64,000 bases of DNA from Flavobacterium urumqiense (lineage in GTDB: Bacteria; Bacteroidota; Bacteroidia; Flavobacteriales; Flavobacteriaceae): assembly GCF_900108015.1 (NCBI RefSeq), contig NZ_FNVP01000014.1, forward strand, positions 1-64,000, read 5' to 3'. This document shows, one piece after another, positions 9,323-18,358 of this stretch. Position 1 is the stretch's first letter. Each line of letters begins with the position of its first letter. Below the pieces are notes generated by a model. It was given only the letters and a program-made list of their open reading frames with translations. It did not search any database and had not been told where the DNA came from. The position numbers were made by a program, and so were the translations under genes.

Positions 9323-10279
9323 TTATTTTCTACTCTTTAGATAAGCCAAGACATTTTTCTCAATTCTTTCATCAATATTTGAAATATCAGCCTTTAAAAA
9401 ATTTTCTCCTAAGATATTTTCATATAATTCGATATATCTTTCTGAAACCGTTTGAATATATTCATCAGTCATATCAGGAATTTGTTGTCCTTCCAGCCCT
9501 TGAAAACCATTTTCAATTAACCAGCGACGAACAAACTCTTTTGATAATTGTTTTTGTTCTTCGCCTTTATCCTGACGTTCTTGATATCCTTCAGCATAAA
9601 AATAGCGAGAAGAATCCGGTGTGTGAATTTCATCAATCAAGACAATCATGTCTTCTTTGGTTTTACCAAATTCATATTTGGTGTCAACCAAGATCAATCC
9701 ACGGCTAGCTGCAATTTCAGTTCCTCTTTGAAATAAATCTCTTGTGAATTTTTCTAAAACGATATAATCTTCTTCAGTAACGATTCCTTTTGAAAGAATA
9801 GCTGAACGCGAAATATCAGCATCATGTTCTCCATTATCTGCTTTCGTGGTTGGCGTAATAATAGGTTCCGGGAATTTATCATTTTCTTTTAAACCTTCTG
9901 CCATTTTTACTCCGCAAATTTCTCTTTTTCCAAGAGCATATTCACGAGCAGCATGACCAGAAAGATATCCACGAATCACCATTTCAACTTTAAAAGGTTC
10001 ACATAAATGACCAACAGCAACATTAGGATCAGGAGTTGCAATTAACCAATTAGGAACAATATCCTGCGTCAATTCCATGAATCTAGTAGCAATTTGATTT
10101 AGGATTTGACCTTTGTACGGAATTCCTTTTGGCAAAACTACATCAAAAGCGGAAAGCCTGTCTGTAGCAACCATAACCAAAAGTTCATCATTAATATTAT
10201 AAACTTCTCTTACTTTACCTCTGTAAACTGATTTTTGATTAGGAAAATTAAAGTCAGTTGTTGTAATTGTATTGCTCAT
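9323..10279 (-). CDS. purC: Phosphoribosylaminoimidazole-succinocarboxamide synthase
   Basis: SAICAR synthase of de novo purine biosynthesis, joining aspartate to CAIR with ATP hydrolysis. The 318-residue product shows the family signatures [14 protein letters not shown] near the N-terminus (nucleotide binding), [24 protein letters not shown] motif (here [17 protein letters not shown]), and [11 protein letters not shown] chose the ATG at 10279 over one 69 bases upstream because the family begins a few residues before the [15 protein letters not shown] segment. The length matches the longer, Bacteroidota/yeast-like form. It is transcribed alone, with no other pur gene nearby. Confidence 0.95.
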   Translation of the reverse strand: MSNTITTTDFNFPNQKSVYRGKVREVYNINDELLVMVATDRLSAFDVVLPKGIPYKGQILNQIATRFMELTQDIVPNWLIATPDPNVAVGHLCEPFKVEMVIRGYLSGHAAREYALGKREICGVKMAEGLKENDKFPEPIITPTTKADNGEHDADISRSAILSKGIVTEEDYIVLEKFTRDLFQRGTEIAASRGLILVDTKYEFGKTKEDMIVLIDEIHTPDSSRYFYAEGYQERQDKGEEQKQLSKEFVRRWLIENGFQGLEGQQIPDMTDEYIQTVSERYIELYENILGENFLKADISNIDERIEKNVLAYLKSRK

Positions 10280-10318
10280 TATAGTTGTTATGTTGTGTTG
10301 TGTTGTTTTTAATAAATG

Positions 10319-10326
10319 CAAATTTA
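10319..10326 (-). promoter_or_regulatory. Putative purC -7 box (TAAATTTG)
   Basis: The minus strand reads TAAATTTG about 40 bases before the purC start codon, matching TAnnTTTG. No convincing -33 element is visible at the usual distance. Confidence 0.4.
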
Positions 10327-10374
10327 AAATTATTTCATACAGATTCACTAAAAAAAGAGTAGTTTTTACTTACT

Positions 10375-12723
10375 CTATTTTTCAAGAAGCGTATTGTTGA
10401 ATAAATTAAGAATACGGCTGTATTCATCAACCCAAGAATAGGTTTCTTTAAAACCATGAGATTCAACCGGGAAACTTGCTAAAGTCCATTTTTTCTTTCC
10501 TAATTCTATAAAACGTTGTGATAAACGAACGATGTCTTTGTACTCCACATTGTCATCAATCATTCCATGAAGCATCAATAAATTTCCTTCTAAATTATTT
10601 GCAAAATAAATTGGAGAGCTTTTTTTATAGGCATTTGGATCGGTTTCCGGGAAATTAAGAATATTTCCTGTATATCCATGATTATAATGCGCCCAATCCG
10701 TCACTGAACGCAATGCAGCCCCCGAAGCAAATTCTTTGGGAGTAGTAAGCATTGCCATAAGCGTAATGAAACCACCGTATGAACCGCCATAAATTCCAAC
10801 TCTGCCAGCATCTATTCCGTAGTTTTGAATCAAATAATTTTTTCCGTCAATCTGATCCGTTAAATCTTTTCCTCCCATAAATCGATAAATTCCGGTTCTG
10901 AAGTCACGACCATATCCATCACTTCCTCTATAATCTATATCTAAAACAGTGTAACCTAAATCCACTAATAAATTATGGAACATGTATTCTCTGTGATAAT
11001 TACTCCAATAATTATGGGCATTCTGTAAATAACCTGCACCATGAACAAAGAGTATCGCCGCTTTATTTGCTTTGTCCGTTCGTGGTTTGTATAATCTGGC
11101 ATGCACTAAAGTTCCGTCTTGTGCTTTATAAGTAATTACCTCTGGTGTGCGCCAAGAATATGCTTTGAATGCTTCGGTTGTTGAGTTTGTAATTTGGCTA
11201 AGATTTGTATTTTTTTTATTTTCGGCAACATACAGTTCCCAAGGTTTATTTTTATAAGAATAACGAACCAATAAAGTATTCTCATCTGGAGATAAACTTA
11301 CTTCGTGTGCGCCATCCTTAGTAAGAAGTGGCTGTAAAACACCATCTGAAACAGGCAGTTTATAGAAATTTCTATTTCCTGGATGCGTTGTATTGGTCGT
11401 TAAATAAAATGATTTTTTATCTTTTGACAAAGTCACATTACGAACTTCCCAATTCCCTTTAGTGAGTTGTATTTTCTTTTTTGACTTTAAATTATAAGTG
11501 TATAAGTGAGAATAGCCCGTTACTTCTGATGGAAAATAAATGGTTTGGTTGTCACCAAGAAATCCAAGTGTTCCCGAATCAAAAGAATCTGAAGGAATTC
11601 CGGGTCCGCCAATCCATGCTTCATCGTGTTGGTGTTCAATTTCCTCAAAAGTTCCTTTTTCTAAATTTAGACTCACCAACCATCTATCCTTATTATCTTG
11701 ACTTCTTATTTCAGCAATTCCGTAAGAACCATTTTGATTATAAACAGGTTCCTGAACAACAATTAGTTTATCCGCTTTTTCTTTGTTACTTGATTTTTCA
11801 TACAAACTCAAATATTTTGGCGCATCTTGAATATGACTCAATGATGAAAAATTTACCATGTAAACAGAATCCTTAGCAATATTGTAAATTCCAAATTTAG
11901 TGTTTACCAAATTATTTATAGATACTTTTTCCTTAGTATCAGGCGTTTTATTGTACCCATCAGCAGTAACGAAAACTTCCATTTTTTCGCTTTTTGTATC
12001 TGGCTGTTCTGTCAATCTAAAAGTCGCATAATTTCCATTTGGGTTTATTTTTATACTTTCCAAAGCGTTTTTTCCATAATAATATCCTTTTGGAAAATCC
12101 GATTTTACAGCATTTGTTTTTACCAGATTCCATTTTTTCTTGGCCTCTTGATCCCGCACAAATTGAAACAGTTCATTCTGCTGATTTTTCAAAAAAGAAT
12201 CGGTATCGGTATCAGCATCAACCGCTTTTCCTTTCTTAAAATTAGTAATTTGAATTATTGTTCCCTCTTTAGTATTGTATTTGAATACATTTTCATTCTG
12301 CTCAAAAAATACAATCCCATCTTCAAAACCCAACTGCAAGTTCGAAATTGAACCACTCTGTTGATACAGTTTTTTAGAAACCTTATTTTTAGCTGAGTAG
12401 GAAAATAACCTTCCTTTATCAATATAATAAAATAAATCTGAGGCTTTGTTTTCCTTGAAATCAAACTTAGAAAATTCAGCTTCTTTTAAAGAGGCCAATT
12501 CCGGTTTTGAAGAACCATTTTTCCAAAAATAAGTAGATAATCCAAATTCATTATTTGGATTCCATTCGAAATAAACTTTTTTTCCATCCAATGACCAACG
12601 CCCATTTACTGGCTGAACGCCAATAAAAGCATCGCCTTTCATTATTTCTTCTAACTTTAAATTTTGACTTTGACTTGCTATGGAAAAGAAAATACAAATA
12701 AGAACTGCTATTTTTTTATTCAT
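10375..12723 (-). CDS. S9 family serine peptidase (dipeptidyl-peptidase IV-like)
   Basis: A 782-residue exported prolyl-oligopeptidase-family enzyme. A signal peptide (MNKKIAVLICIFFSIASQSQ) precedes a beta-propeller of about 500 residues and a C-terminal alpha/beta-hydrolase domain. The nucleophile lies in VGIYGGSYGGF, the acid in MLHGMIDDNVE and the histidine in VESHGFKE, so the triad is complete. The propeller-plus-hydrolase order matches DPP IV or acylaminoacyl peptidases. It probably degrades peptides in the periplasm or outside the cell. Precise specificity is uncertain. Confidence 0.93.
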   Translation of the reverse strand: MNKKIAVLICIFFSIASQSQNLKLEEIMKGDAFIGVQPVNGRWSLDGKKVYFEWNPNNEFGLSTYFWKNGSSKPELASLKEAEFSKFDFKENKASDLFYYIDKGRLFSYSAKNKVSKKLYQQSGSISNLQLGFEDGIVFFEQNENVFKYNTKEGTIIQITNFKKGKAVDADTDTDSFLKNQQNELFQFVRDQEAKKKWNLVKTNAVKSDFPKGYYYGKNALESIKINPNGNYATFRLTEQPDTKSEKMEVFVTADGYNKTPDTKEKVSINNLVNTKFGIYNIAKDSVYMVNFSSLSHIQDAPKYLSLYEKSSNKEKADKLIVVQEPVYNQNGSYGIAEIRSQDNKDRWLVSLNLEKGTFEEIEHQHDEAWIGGPGIPSDSFDSGTLGFLGDNQTIYFPSEVTGYSHLYTYNLKSKKKIQLTKGNWEVRNVTLSKDKKSFYLTTNTTHPGNRNFYKLPVSDGVLQPLLTKDGAHEVSLSPDENTLLVRYSYKNKPWELYVAENKKNTNLSQITNSTTEAFKAYSWRTPEVITYKAQDGTLVHARLYKPRTDKANKAAILFVHGAGYLQNAHNYWSNYHREYMFHNLLVDLGYTVLDIDYRGSDGYGRDFRTGIYRFMGGKDLTDQIDGKNYLIQNYGIDAGRVGIYGGSYGGFITLMAMLTTPKEFASGAALRSVTDWAHYNHGYTGNILNFPETDPNAYKKSSPIYFANNLEGNLLMLHGMIDDNVEYKDIVRLSQRFIELGKKKWTLASFPVESHGFKETYSWVDEYSRILNLFNNTLLEK

Positions 12724-12769
12724 TTTATTAAAGGTTATTTTAGAGGAGATTTAGGTTTGGTTGGGAAAA

Positions 12770-13597
12770 TTATTTCGAGACTTCTAAATTTAAAATTGTT
12801 TGCGAAAGGTATTTTGCAACACCATCATTATCATTTGAAGTAATTATTTCTAAATGCGGAAGCTTGTTTTTCAAACTATCAGGAGCATTGCCCATTAATA
12901 TCCCTCTAAAAGTTGAATTCAACATTTTTTCATCATTATAGCCATCCCCAAATGCTATTGCATGTTCAAACATTAAATTCTCTTTCTCAAGTATTTTAGC
13001 AATAGCAATGCTTTTATCGACCGATTTATCCATAAATTCTAAACAAAGCGGTAAGCTAAAAGCATGACTAAAAACATCAGGATGCTTCACCAGAATTCTA
13101 TCCCTTAATATTATTAATTTAGCATGGCTGTCGTGCGTAAAAAACATTTTAATTGCGCTGACATCTTCAAGCGTTTTAAAATCAACTAATTCTGGGATAT
13201 AATTTAATTCGGTTTGAAAACTGTTTAGTTTTTCATTGTGCTTATTTGTTTGCCAAACATTTTCTTTAAAAAGTACCGTTGTAAATTCAGGTTCAATGTC
13301 TAATGCCAAAACCGATTTTATTGCCTCACTATCCATATCGTAAGAAAAAAGCAATTCTTTATGAGGAGAATGAATTCGAGCGCCATTGGAAGTAACTAAA
13401 TAAACTGGACATCCTAAACTTTCCACAATTGGCATAGCATCAAGATGATGACGGCCGGTAGCGACAATAATTAAATAGTTTTGATTGTGAAGTTTTTGAA
13501 AAACAGTTTTGGTATATTGGGATATTTTGTGATCTGAATTGAGTAAAGTTCCGTCTAAATCACTAATAACTACTTTAATTTTTTCTTTTAAAATCAT
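12770..13597 (-). CDS. Cof-type HAD-IIB family phosphatase
   Basis: A 275-residue cytosolic phosphatase. The nucleophile motif VVISDLDGTLLNSD lies at residues 9-22, the basic motif III region around residue 190 includes KSVDKSIAIAKIL, and the terminal acidic motif is AFGDGYNDEKML followed by GNAPDSLK. This is the full set for Cof/YbiV-type sugar-phosphate or flavin-precursor phosphatases with a C2B cap. The substrate cannot be assigned. It stands alone between the S9 peptidase and the divergent hmp gene. Confidence 0.92.
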   Translation of the reverse strand: MILKEKIKVVISDLDGTLLNSDHKISQYTKTVFQKLHNQNYLIIVATGRHHLDAMPIVESLGCPVYLVTSNGARIHSPHKELLFSYDMDSEAIKSVLALDIEPEFTTVLFKENVWQTNKHNEKLNSFQTELNYIPELVDFKTLEDVSAIKMFFTHDSHAKLIILRDRILVKHPDVFSHAFSLPLCLEFMDKSVDKSIAIAKILEKENLMFEHAIAFGDGYNDEKMLNSTFRGILMGNAPDSLKNKLPHLEIITSNDNDGVAKYLSQTILNLEVSK

Positions 13598-13707
13598 TTC
13601 TTTTTAACTGAAATTTTATTTATTACAAATTTATTGCATTTTTAAGAGAAACGCAAAAATTTATAAAAAGTTTAGGTTATCATTTCCTGACGATATTTTA
13701 AAAAATA

Positions 13708-13743
13708 CATTTAAAACACATTGTTGCATTTAAAATACAACAA
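13708..13743 (+). promoter_or_regulatory. Putative NsrR operator with a second half-like copy
   Basis: Bases 13721-13743 form an almost perfect inverted repeat: TTGTTGCATTT on the left, a central A, and AAATACAACAA on the right, with only two mismatched positions. It strongly resembles the ATGCATTT-N-AAATGCAT type NsrR site known from proteobacteria. CATTTAAAA occurs at 13708 and again at 13727, 19 bases apart, close to two helical turns, so two protein units could bind on one face. The nsrR-like gene lies directly downstream of hmp. That NsrR binds here is an inference. Confidence 0.7.
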
Positions 13744-13759
13744 TATATAAAATGATTGC

Positions 13760-13767
13760 TATATTTG
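13760..13767 (+). promoter_or_regulatory. hmp promoter -7 box (TATATTTG)
   Basis: TATATTTG matches the TAnnTTTG consensus exactly and lies 25 bases before the hmp start codon. The palindromic operator ends 16 bases upstream and so covers the expected -33 contact region, fitting simple repression by exclusion of RNA polymerase. Confidence 0.7.
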
Positions 13768-13791
13768 TAAAAATTAAAATATAATAAAGTC

Positions 13792-14994
13792 ATGAATTCA
13801 AGTCAAAAAGAATTAATAAAAGCAACTGTACCAATTTTAAGAACAAATGGAAATGATTTGATATCCTATTTTTATCAAAGAATGTTATCCAATAATCCAG
13901 AGTTGAAAAACATTTTTAACATGGCAAATCAAGCTAGTGGAAAACAACAAAATGCTTTAAGTGGAGCTGTTCTTGCTTACGCTGAAAACATAGAAAATCC
14001 TACTGTTTTGATTAATACGTTAAAATCAATTGGAAATAAACATGTAAGTTTAAATATTCAACCAGAGCAATATGATATTGTTGGAAACCATTTAATTGCA
14101 TCGATAAAAGAAGTATTAGGTGATCTCGCAACAGTAGAATTAATTGAAGCCTGGACCTGTGCTTACAATGAATTGGCTCAAATAATGATTAGCATTGAGG
14201 CTGAAATGTATCAAAACACAATTAATAAAAAAGGAGGCTGGAAAGGCTGGAGAACCTTCATAATCTCCAAAATTGTAAAAGAAAGCGACGAAATTAATTC
14301 ATTTTATCTTACGCCGGAAGACAGCAAAAAAATTGCCGATTTCTATCCGGGTCAATATATATCTGTGAGTACTTTTATTCCTGAATTAGGTTATAAACAG
14401 CCTAGACAATATAGCCTGTCTTCTTATTCTAATAGTGAATATTATAGAATTTCGGTAAAAAAAGAAATCAGTCAAAATACAACTCCTGATGGAATTGTTT
14501 CCAATGCATTACATAACAAAAAGGAAGGTGATATAATTGAAGTTAGCGCACCAGCGGGGGTGTTTTTTGCAGATCCAGAAGCTAAAAATCCTTTGGTATT
14601 AGTTAGTGGCGGTGTTGGACTTACTCCGATGATGAGTATGGTTGAAACCAATAAAAATTCACTTCAAAAAAATCGAACAGTTTGGATTCACAGCTGTCGC
14701 AATGAAAATGTTCATGCGTTTAAAAATACTATCGAGGATTTAAACAATGAAAATGAGTGGTTAACCTCTTTCGTTTTTTATGAAACTTTACCCGAATCAG
14801 CAACAAACGCTATCAAAGGAAGAATTGATTTGCATCAAATTAAAGAAGAAATCCTTATTGAAGATGCAAAATATTATATTTGCGGACCGGCTATTTTTAT
14901 AAAAGTTCAATATCAATCTTTGGTTGCACTTGGCGTAAATAGAGAAAATATTCTGTATGAAGAATTTGGCCCTCAATTATTAAGCCTTAATTAG
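13792..14994 (+). CDS. hmp: Nitric oxide dioxygenase (flavohemoglobin)
   Basis: A 400-residue flavohemoprotein that oxidises NO to nitrate using O2, FAD and NAD(P)H. The N-terminal globin domain (about 1-140) includes FYQRML and NKHVSLNIQPEQYDIVGNHL, which holds the proximal haem histidine. The FAD domain shows KQPRQYSLSS, and the NAD domain shows GGVGLTPMMSM and YICGPAIF. Length equals the family norm. It is followed after 11 bases by an Rrf2-type NO-sensor gene and preceded by an NsrR-like palindrome, so NO induction is likely. Confidence 0.96.
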   Translation: MNSSQKELIKATVPILRTNGNDLISYFYQRMLSNNPELKNIFNMANQASGKQQNALSGAVLAYAENIENPTVLINTLKSIGNKHVSLNIQPEQYDIVGNHLIASIKEVLGDLATVELIEAWTCAYNELAQIMISIEAEMYQNTINKKGGWKGWRTFIISKIVKESDEINSFYLTPEDSKKIADFYPGQYISVSTFIPELGYKQPRQYSLSSYSNSEYYRISVKKEISQNTTPDGIVSNALHNKKEGDIIEVSAPAGVFFADPEAKNPLVLVSGGVGLTPMMSMVETNKNSLQKNRTVWIHSCRNENVHAFKNTIEDLNNENEWLTSFVFYETLPESATNAIKGRIDLHQIKEEILIEDAKYYICGPAIFIKVQYQSLVALGVNRENILYEEFGPQLLSLN

Positions 14995-15005
14995 TAAATT
15001 TTAAT

Positions 15006-15431
15006 ATGAAATTGAATCACTTTACCGATTTTAGTATGCGCGTTTTGATGTATTTAAATCAAAAAAATGATACTCCCCAAAGTTCTTTGGATGATTTAGC
15101 CAATACTTTTAAAATTTCGCGAAATCATCTCATTAAAGTGGTTCAATTCTTATCGGCAAATCAATTAATTCTCACCAAAAGAGGAAAGAATGGCGGAATA
15201 GTGATTTCTGAGAAAGCAAAAGAAATTCTATTAGGCGATTTAATTCACCTATTAGAACAAGACGATACACCTATCGTCAACTGTGATTCAAAACCTTGTA
15301 TCTTTCAATCACACAATTGCAAACTAAAATCGTTGTTCAATTCCGCTTATCAGGCTTTTATTGAAAGCTTAAATCAGCACAAACTTTCTGATTTAGAATT
15401 CAAAACTTGGAATACTATGTTTCAGGATTAA
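15006..15431 (+). CDS. nsrR: Rrf2 family NO-responsive repressor (NsrR-like)
   Basis: A 141-residue winged-helix regulator. MKLNHFTDFSMRVLMYL and the helix-turn-helix region around ISRNHLIKVVQFL are typical of Rrf2/NsrR. Three cysteines in NCDSKPCIFQSHNC, near residue 98, are spaced C-x4-C-x6-C and would ligate an iron-sulfur cluster that NO destroys. Co-transcription with hmp and the operator upstream suggest autoregulated control of NO detoxification. The symbol is by analogy; IscR-like alternatives are disfavoured by context. Confidence 0.85.
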   Translation: MKLNHFTDFSMRVLMYLNQKNDTPQSSLDDLANTFKISRNHLIKVVQFLSANQLILTKRGKNGGIVISEKAKEILLGDLIHLLEQDDTPIVNCDSKPCIFQSHNCKLKSLFNSAYQAFIESLNQHKLSDLEFKTWNTMFQD

Positions 15432-15443
15432 TAAAAAAATTAA

Positions 15444-15474
15444 AAAAGGAGGCTTTATGAAAAAGCCTCCTTTT
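15444..15474. terminator. Bidirectional terminator between nsrR and phoH
   Basis: AAAAGGAGGCTTT at 15444-15456 pairs with AAAGCCTCCTTTT at 15462-15474 around a five-base loop between the two converging genes. Confidence 0.9.
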
Positions 15475-15477
15475 GTT

Positions 15478-16428
15478 TTAATCATTATTTTCAATCATTT
15501 TATAGGCATCAATTACTTTTTTAACTAATCGGTGTCTCACAATGTCTTTATCATCCAGATATATAATTCCAATTCCTTCCACATCTTTTAGAACTAATAT
15601 TGCTTCTTTAAGCCCTGAAATAGTTCTTCTTGGTAAATCGACTTGTCCTGGATCTCCCGTAATCATAAATTTGGCGCTTTTTCCCATACGAGTCAGGAAC
15701 ATTTTCATTTGCGAATGAGTAGTGTTTTGGGCTTCATCCAAAATTACAAAAGCATGATCCAAAGTTCGGCCACGCATAAATGCCAAAGGTGCAATCTGGA
15801 TAATTCCTTTCAATATATAATCTTCCAGTTTTTCATTGGGCAACATATCACGCAAAGCATCATATAAAGGTTGCATGTAGGGATCCAATTTTTCCTTCAT
15901 GTCACCTGGAAGAAAACCAAGGTTCTCCCCTGCTTCAACTGCCGGACGCGTGAGTATAATACGTTTGACTTGTTTTTCTTTCAATGCTTTTACAGCCATG
16001 GCAACACCAGTATAGGTTTTCCCTGTTCCTGCCGGTCCAACTGCAAAAAGCATATCGTTTTTATTCATGGTATCCACTAACAATTGTTGGTTGGGAGTCA
16101 TCGCCTTTATGATTTTACCGCCCACTCCGTGTACCAGAATTTTGTCATGATCGCCCATTCGCTCCACTTGCTTACCATCACTTAAAATAACACGCTCAAT
16201 AACGTTGTTATCAATAGTATTGTAACGTGTAAAATGAAGCATCAACCGTTGAAATCGTTTTTCGAACTCGTCCAGAACTTCTTTTTCACCAAAAGCTTTC
16301 AAGGTCGTTCCGCGAGCGACAATCTTTAATTTTGGGTAATATTTTTTAATTGTTTCAAGATGAGTGTCTTGAGCGCCCCAAAAGTCTTTTGGAGCGATGT
16401 CTATGAGCTCGATTATCCTTTCGTTCAA
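15478..16428 (-). CDS. PhoH family ATPase
   Basis: A 316-residue cytosolic P-loop protein. Walker A is AVGPAGTGKTYTGVAMAV near residue 132 and Walker B is HAFVILDEAQNTTHSQMKM near residue 225, followed by MITGDPGQVDLP. The first 110 residues have the small N-terminal domain of PhoH/YbeZ proteins. YbeZ-type proteins act with YbeY in RNA metabolism, so an RNA-helicase-like role is the best guess. The former link to phosphate starvation is weak for this branch. It precedes a small exported protein gene read in the same direction. Confidence 0.92.
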   Translation of the reverse strand: MNERIIELIDIAPKDFWGAQDTHLETIKKYYPKLKIVARGTTLKAFGEKEVLDEFEKRFQRLMLHFTRYNTIDNNVIERVILSDGKQVERMGDHDKILVHGVGGKIIKAMTPNQQLLVDTMNKNDMLFAVGPAGTGKTYTGVAMAVKALKEKQVKRIILTRPAVEAGENLGFLPGDMKEKLDPYMQPLYDALRDMLPNEKLEDYILKGIIQIAPLAFMRGRTLDHAFVILDEAQNTTHSQMKMFLTRMGKSAKFMITGDPGQVDLPRRTISGLKEAILVLKDVEGIGIIYLDDKDIVRHRLVKKVIDAYKMIENND

Positions 16429-16449
16429 ATTAAGTATTTTTAGGTTATT

Positions 16450-16995
16450 TTAATTTAATGTCAATCGCAATCCAATTCCGTTTGAATTGGTAATTAAATC
16501 CAGTTTTTGATTATTGTATTGTTTATATCCAATAGTCGATTGATTATTAAATTCAGTAACGACATTTTCAATTTTTTTTGAAAACCCAATTTTTATTGGA
16601 ATTGCAGCTGCAAACGAAGCAAGTCCAATATATGTTGCTACACTGGGTTTTGCTCTTCTACCACTCGAACCACTTCCGCTTCCAGGTATTCCGGCTGAAA
16701 CTATAGTAGAAAATCCATCCGAGATCGCATTATCAAATGCAACTATACCTAAATCAAACACAACCATCCCCAATCCGCCATATAACATAATATTTCCTAT
16801 CGTTTTCTTTCTCCTCCCGGAATTATAATCCGCCAGTAATTTTTCATTATTTGCTAATAGCGCTCTGACTCCATCCGACGAAATTTTATTATTTTCCATA
16901 TCACTAATGGTACCATTTGACTTATAAATTAGTTTTTGAGAATAAGATTGAAAACTACAAAAGAAAAGCAAAAGAAAAAAAATGGGTTTGATCAT
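16450..16995 (-). CDS. Exported protein of unknown function
   Basis: 181 residues with a clear signal peptide (MIKPIFFLLLFFCSFQSYSQ). Two hydrophobic, glycine-rich segments follow, around residues 67-90 and 115-135, separated by a GSGSGSSGRR linker. The C-terminal third is beta-prone and ends GIGLRLTLN, as in some outer-membrane proteins. I recognise no named domain. It lies 21 bases upstream of phoH in the same direction and may share its transcript. Confidence 0.7.
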   Translation of the reverse strand: MIKPIFFLLLFFCSFQSYSQKLIYKSNGTISDMENNKISSDGVRALLANNEKLLADYNSGRRKKTIGNIMLYGGLGMVVFDLGIVAFDNAISDGFSTIVSAGIPGSGSGSSGRRAKPSVATYIGLASFAAAIPIKIGFSKKIENVVTEFNNQSTIGYKQYNNQKLDLITNSNGIGLRLTLN

Positions 16996-17118
16996 AAGTT
17001 TTGTTTTAAATTCAAATTGAAAATTCTATTTAATTAAAGATTAAAATACTTTAGCTTTGCGTTTCTCAAATTTAATGAAAATTAGGTTTACAAAATACCA
17101 ATAGTTATAAACAAATTT

Positions 17119-17946
17119 ATGTCAATAATTACCCTTACTTCCGATTATGGCTTGAAAGACCACTTTGTAGGTGCGTTGAAAGGGAAAATATTGTCCGAGT
17201 ATTCCGAAGCAACAATCATAGATATTTCGCATGATGTAGACCCATTCAACACTGTTGAAGCAAGTTACATTATTGGAGCTTCTTACGCGAGCTTTCCAAA
17301 AGGTTCTGTTCATCTCATTGGAGTTGATATGGAATTTAATAAAGAAAACCAACATATTGTCATGCAATGGAATGACCATTATTTTATTGCCGCCGATAAT
17401 GGGATTTTAAGCATGATGTCACAAAAAATTGTTCCGCAAAAAATGGTGGCAATTAATATACACGATCGTTTACCGAGTGAAGCTACTGATCTGGATGTTT
17501 TTGTAAAAGTAGCCTGTCATTTAGCCAAAGGGGGATTAATGAATGTCATTGGTAAAGAAATCAATACGATTAAGCACGTTACAAATCTACAAGCCACGAT
17601 TTCAGAAGATGGGAATTCACTAAAAGGAAATGTGATTTACATTGATCATTTTGGAAATGTTATTACTAATATTTCTAAAAAGTATTTTATTGAAGTTGCC
17701 AAAGGCAGGCCTTATGAAATCGTTTTGAAAACCAAAAATATTAAAACTATTTTGCCAAATTATTCGGCCATTGCAAGTTCTGATAAATATCCGATTAAGT
17801 CTTATGAAGGAGAAAAATTAGCCATTTTCAATGAAGCTGGTTATCTGGAAATTGCTATTTTCAGAAGTAATCCTTCTAAGGTAGGATCTGCGAATAGCTT
17901 GTTGGGATTGAATTACAGAGATATTATAATTATAAAATTTGTTTAA
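17119..17946 (+). CDS. SAM hydroxide adenosyltransferase / DUF62 family protein
   Basis: A 275-residue protein of the S-adenosyl-L-methionine hydrolase family, related to fluorinase and chlorinase. Conserved segments are ITLTSDYGLKDHFVGALKG at the N-terminus, IIDISHDVDPF near residue 34, FIAADNGIL near residue 90 and IDHFGNVITNIS near residue 175. Most family members hydrolyse SAM to adenosine and methionine, and nothing here indicates halogenation. A perfect 22-bp hairpin overlaps its stop codon. Confidence 0.9.
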   Translation: MSIITLTSDYGLKDHFVGALKGKILSEYSEATIIDISHDVDPFNTVEASYIIGASYASFPKGSVHLIGVDMEFNKENQHIVMQWNDHYFIAADNGILSMMSQKIVPQKMVAINIHDRLPSEATDLDVFVKVACHLAKGGLMNVIGKEINTIKHVTNLQATISEDGNSLKGNVIYIDHFGNVITNISKKYFIEVAKGRPYEIVLKTKNIKTILPNYSAIASSDKYPIKSYEGEKLAIFNEAGYLEIAIFRSNPSKVGSANSLLGLNYRDIIIIKFV

Positions 17947-17992
17947 AGTTTAAGGTTTAAAGTTGAGCAGCTTTAAACCTTAAACTTTAAAC
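17941..17992. repeat. Perfect 22-bp hairpin overlapping a stop codon
   Basis: Bases 17941-17962 are the exact reverse complement of 17971-17992, with loop TTGAGCAG. The arm contains two copies of GTTTAAAG joined by TTTAAG, and a further CTTAAAC follows. The left arm begins with the last codon and TAA stop of the SAM hydrolase gene. There is no T-tract, so it is not a standard terminator; it could stabilise mRNA ends or be a small dispersed palindrome. Confidence 0.85.
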
Positions 17993-18009
17993 CTTAAACA
18001 AAAAAAACA

Positions 18010-18306
18010 ATGTTTGTACGAATAGTAAAATTGAGCTTTCACCAGGAAAACATTCCTGCTTTTTTAGAAAACTTCGAATTGATGAAAGAAAAAATACGAA
18101 ACGCTCCAGGAAATCGTTTTTTAGAGCTGTATCAGGACAAAGACAATAAATGTATTTTTTTCACCTACAGTTATTGGGAAACCGAAGAAGATTTAGAAAA
18201 TTATAGAAAATCAGAGCTTTTTTATGATGTTTGGTCTTTTACCAAGAAATTATTCAACGATAAACCAGAAGCTTGGAGCGTTGACAAATTAGTGAGTTTA
18301 CAGTAA
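18010..18306 (+). CDS. Antibiotic biosynthesis monooxygenase (ABM)-like protein
   Basis: A 98-residue single-domain ferredoxin-like fold protein. FVRIVKLSFHQENIPAFLENF and the aromatic core FFTYSYWETEEDLENYRKSE match the ABM/YgiN-type dimeric family, which includes quinol monooxygenases and haem-degrading enzymes. Its substrate cannot be assigned. It lies between the SAM hydrolase and gldF genes, 53 bases upstream of gldF, and may be in the gldFG transcript. Confidence 0.85.
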   Translation: MFVRIVKLSFHQENIPAFLENFELMKEKIRNAPGNRFLELYQDKDNKCIFFTYSYWETEEDLENYRKSELFYDVWSFTKKLFNDKPEAWSVDKLVSLQ

Positions 18307-18358
18307 TCCACTTCAGTTATCAGTTTCAAATAACCAAATCAACGAATAAACAAAAAAA

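Noticed and set aside
9292..9708. Plus-strand open frames opposite purC
   Set aside because: They are shadows of purC, with composition unlike a real protein and no start signals.
17119..17946. SAM hydrolase family gene as a fluorinase or chlorinase
   Set aside because: There is no halometabolite gene cluster around it and most family members are plain SAM hydrolases.
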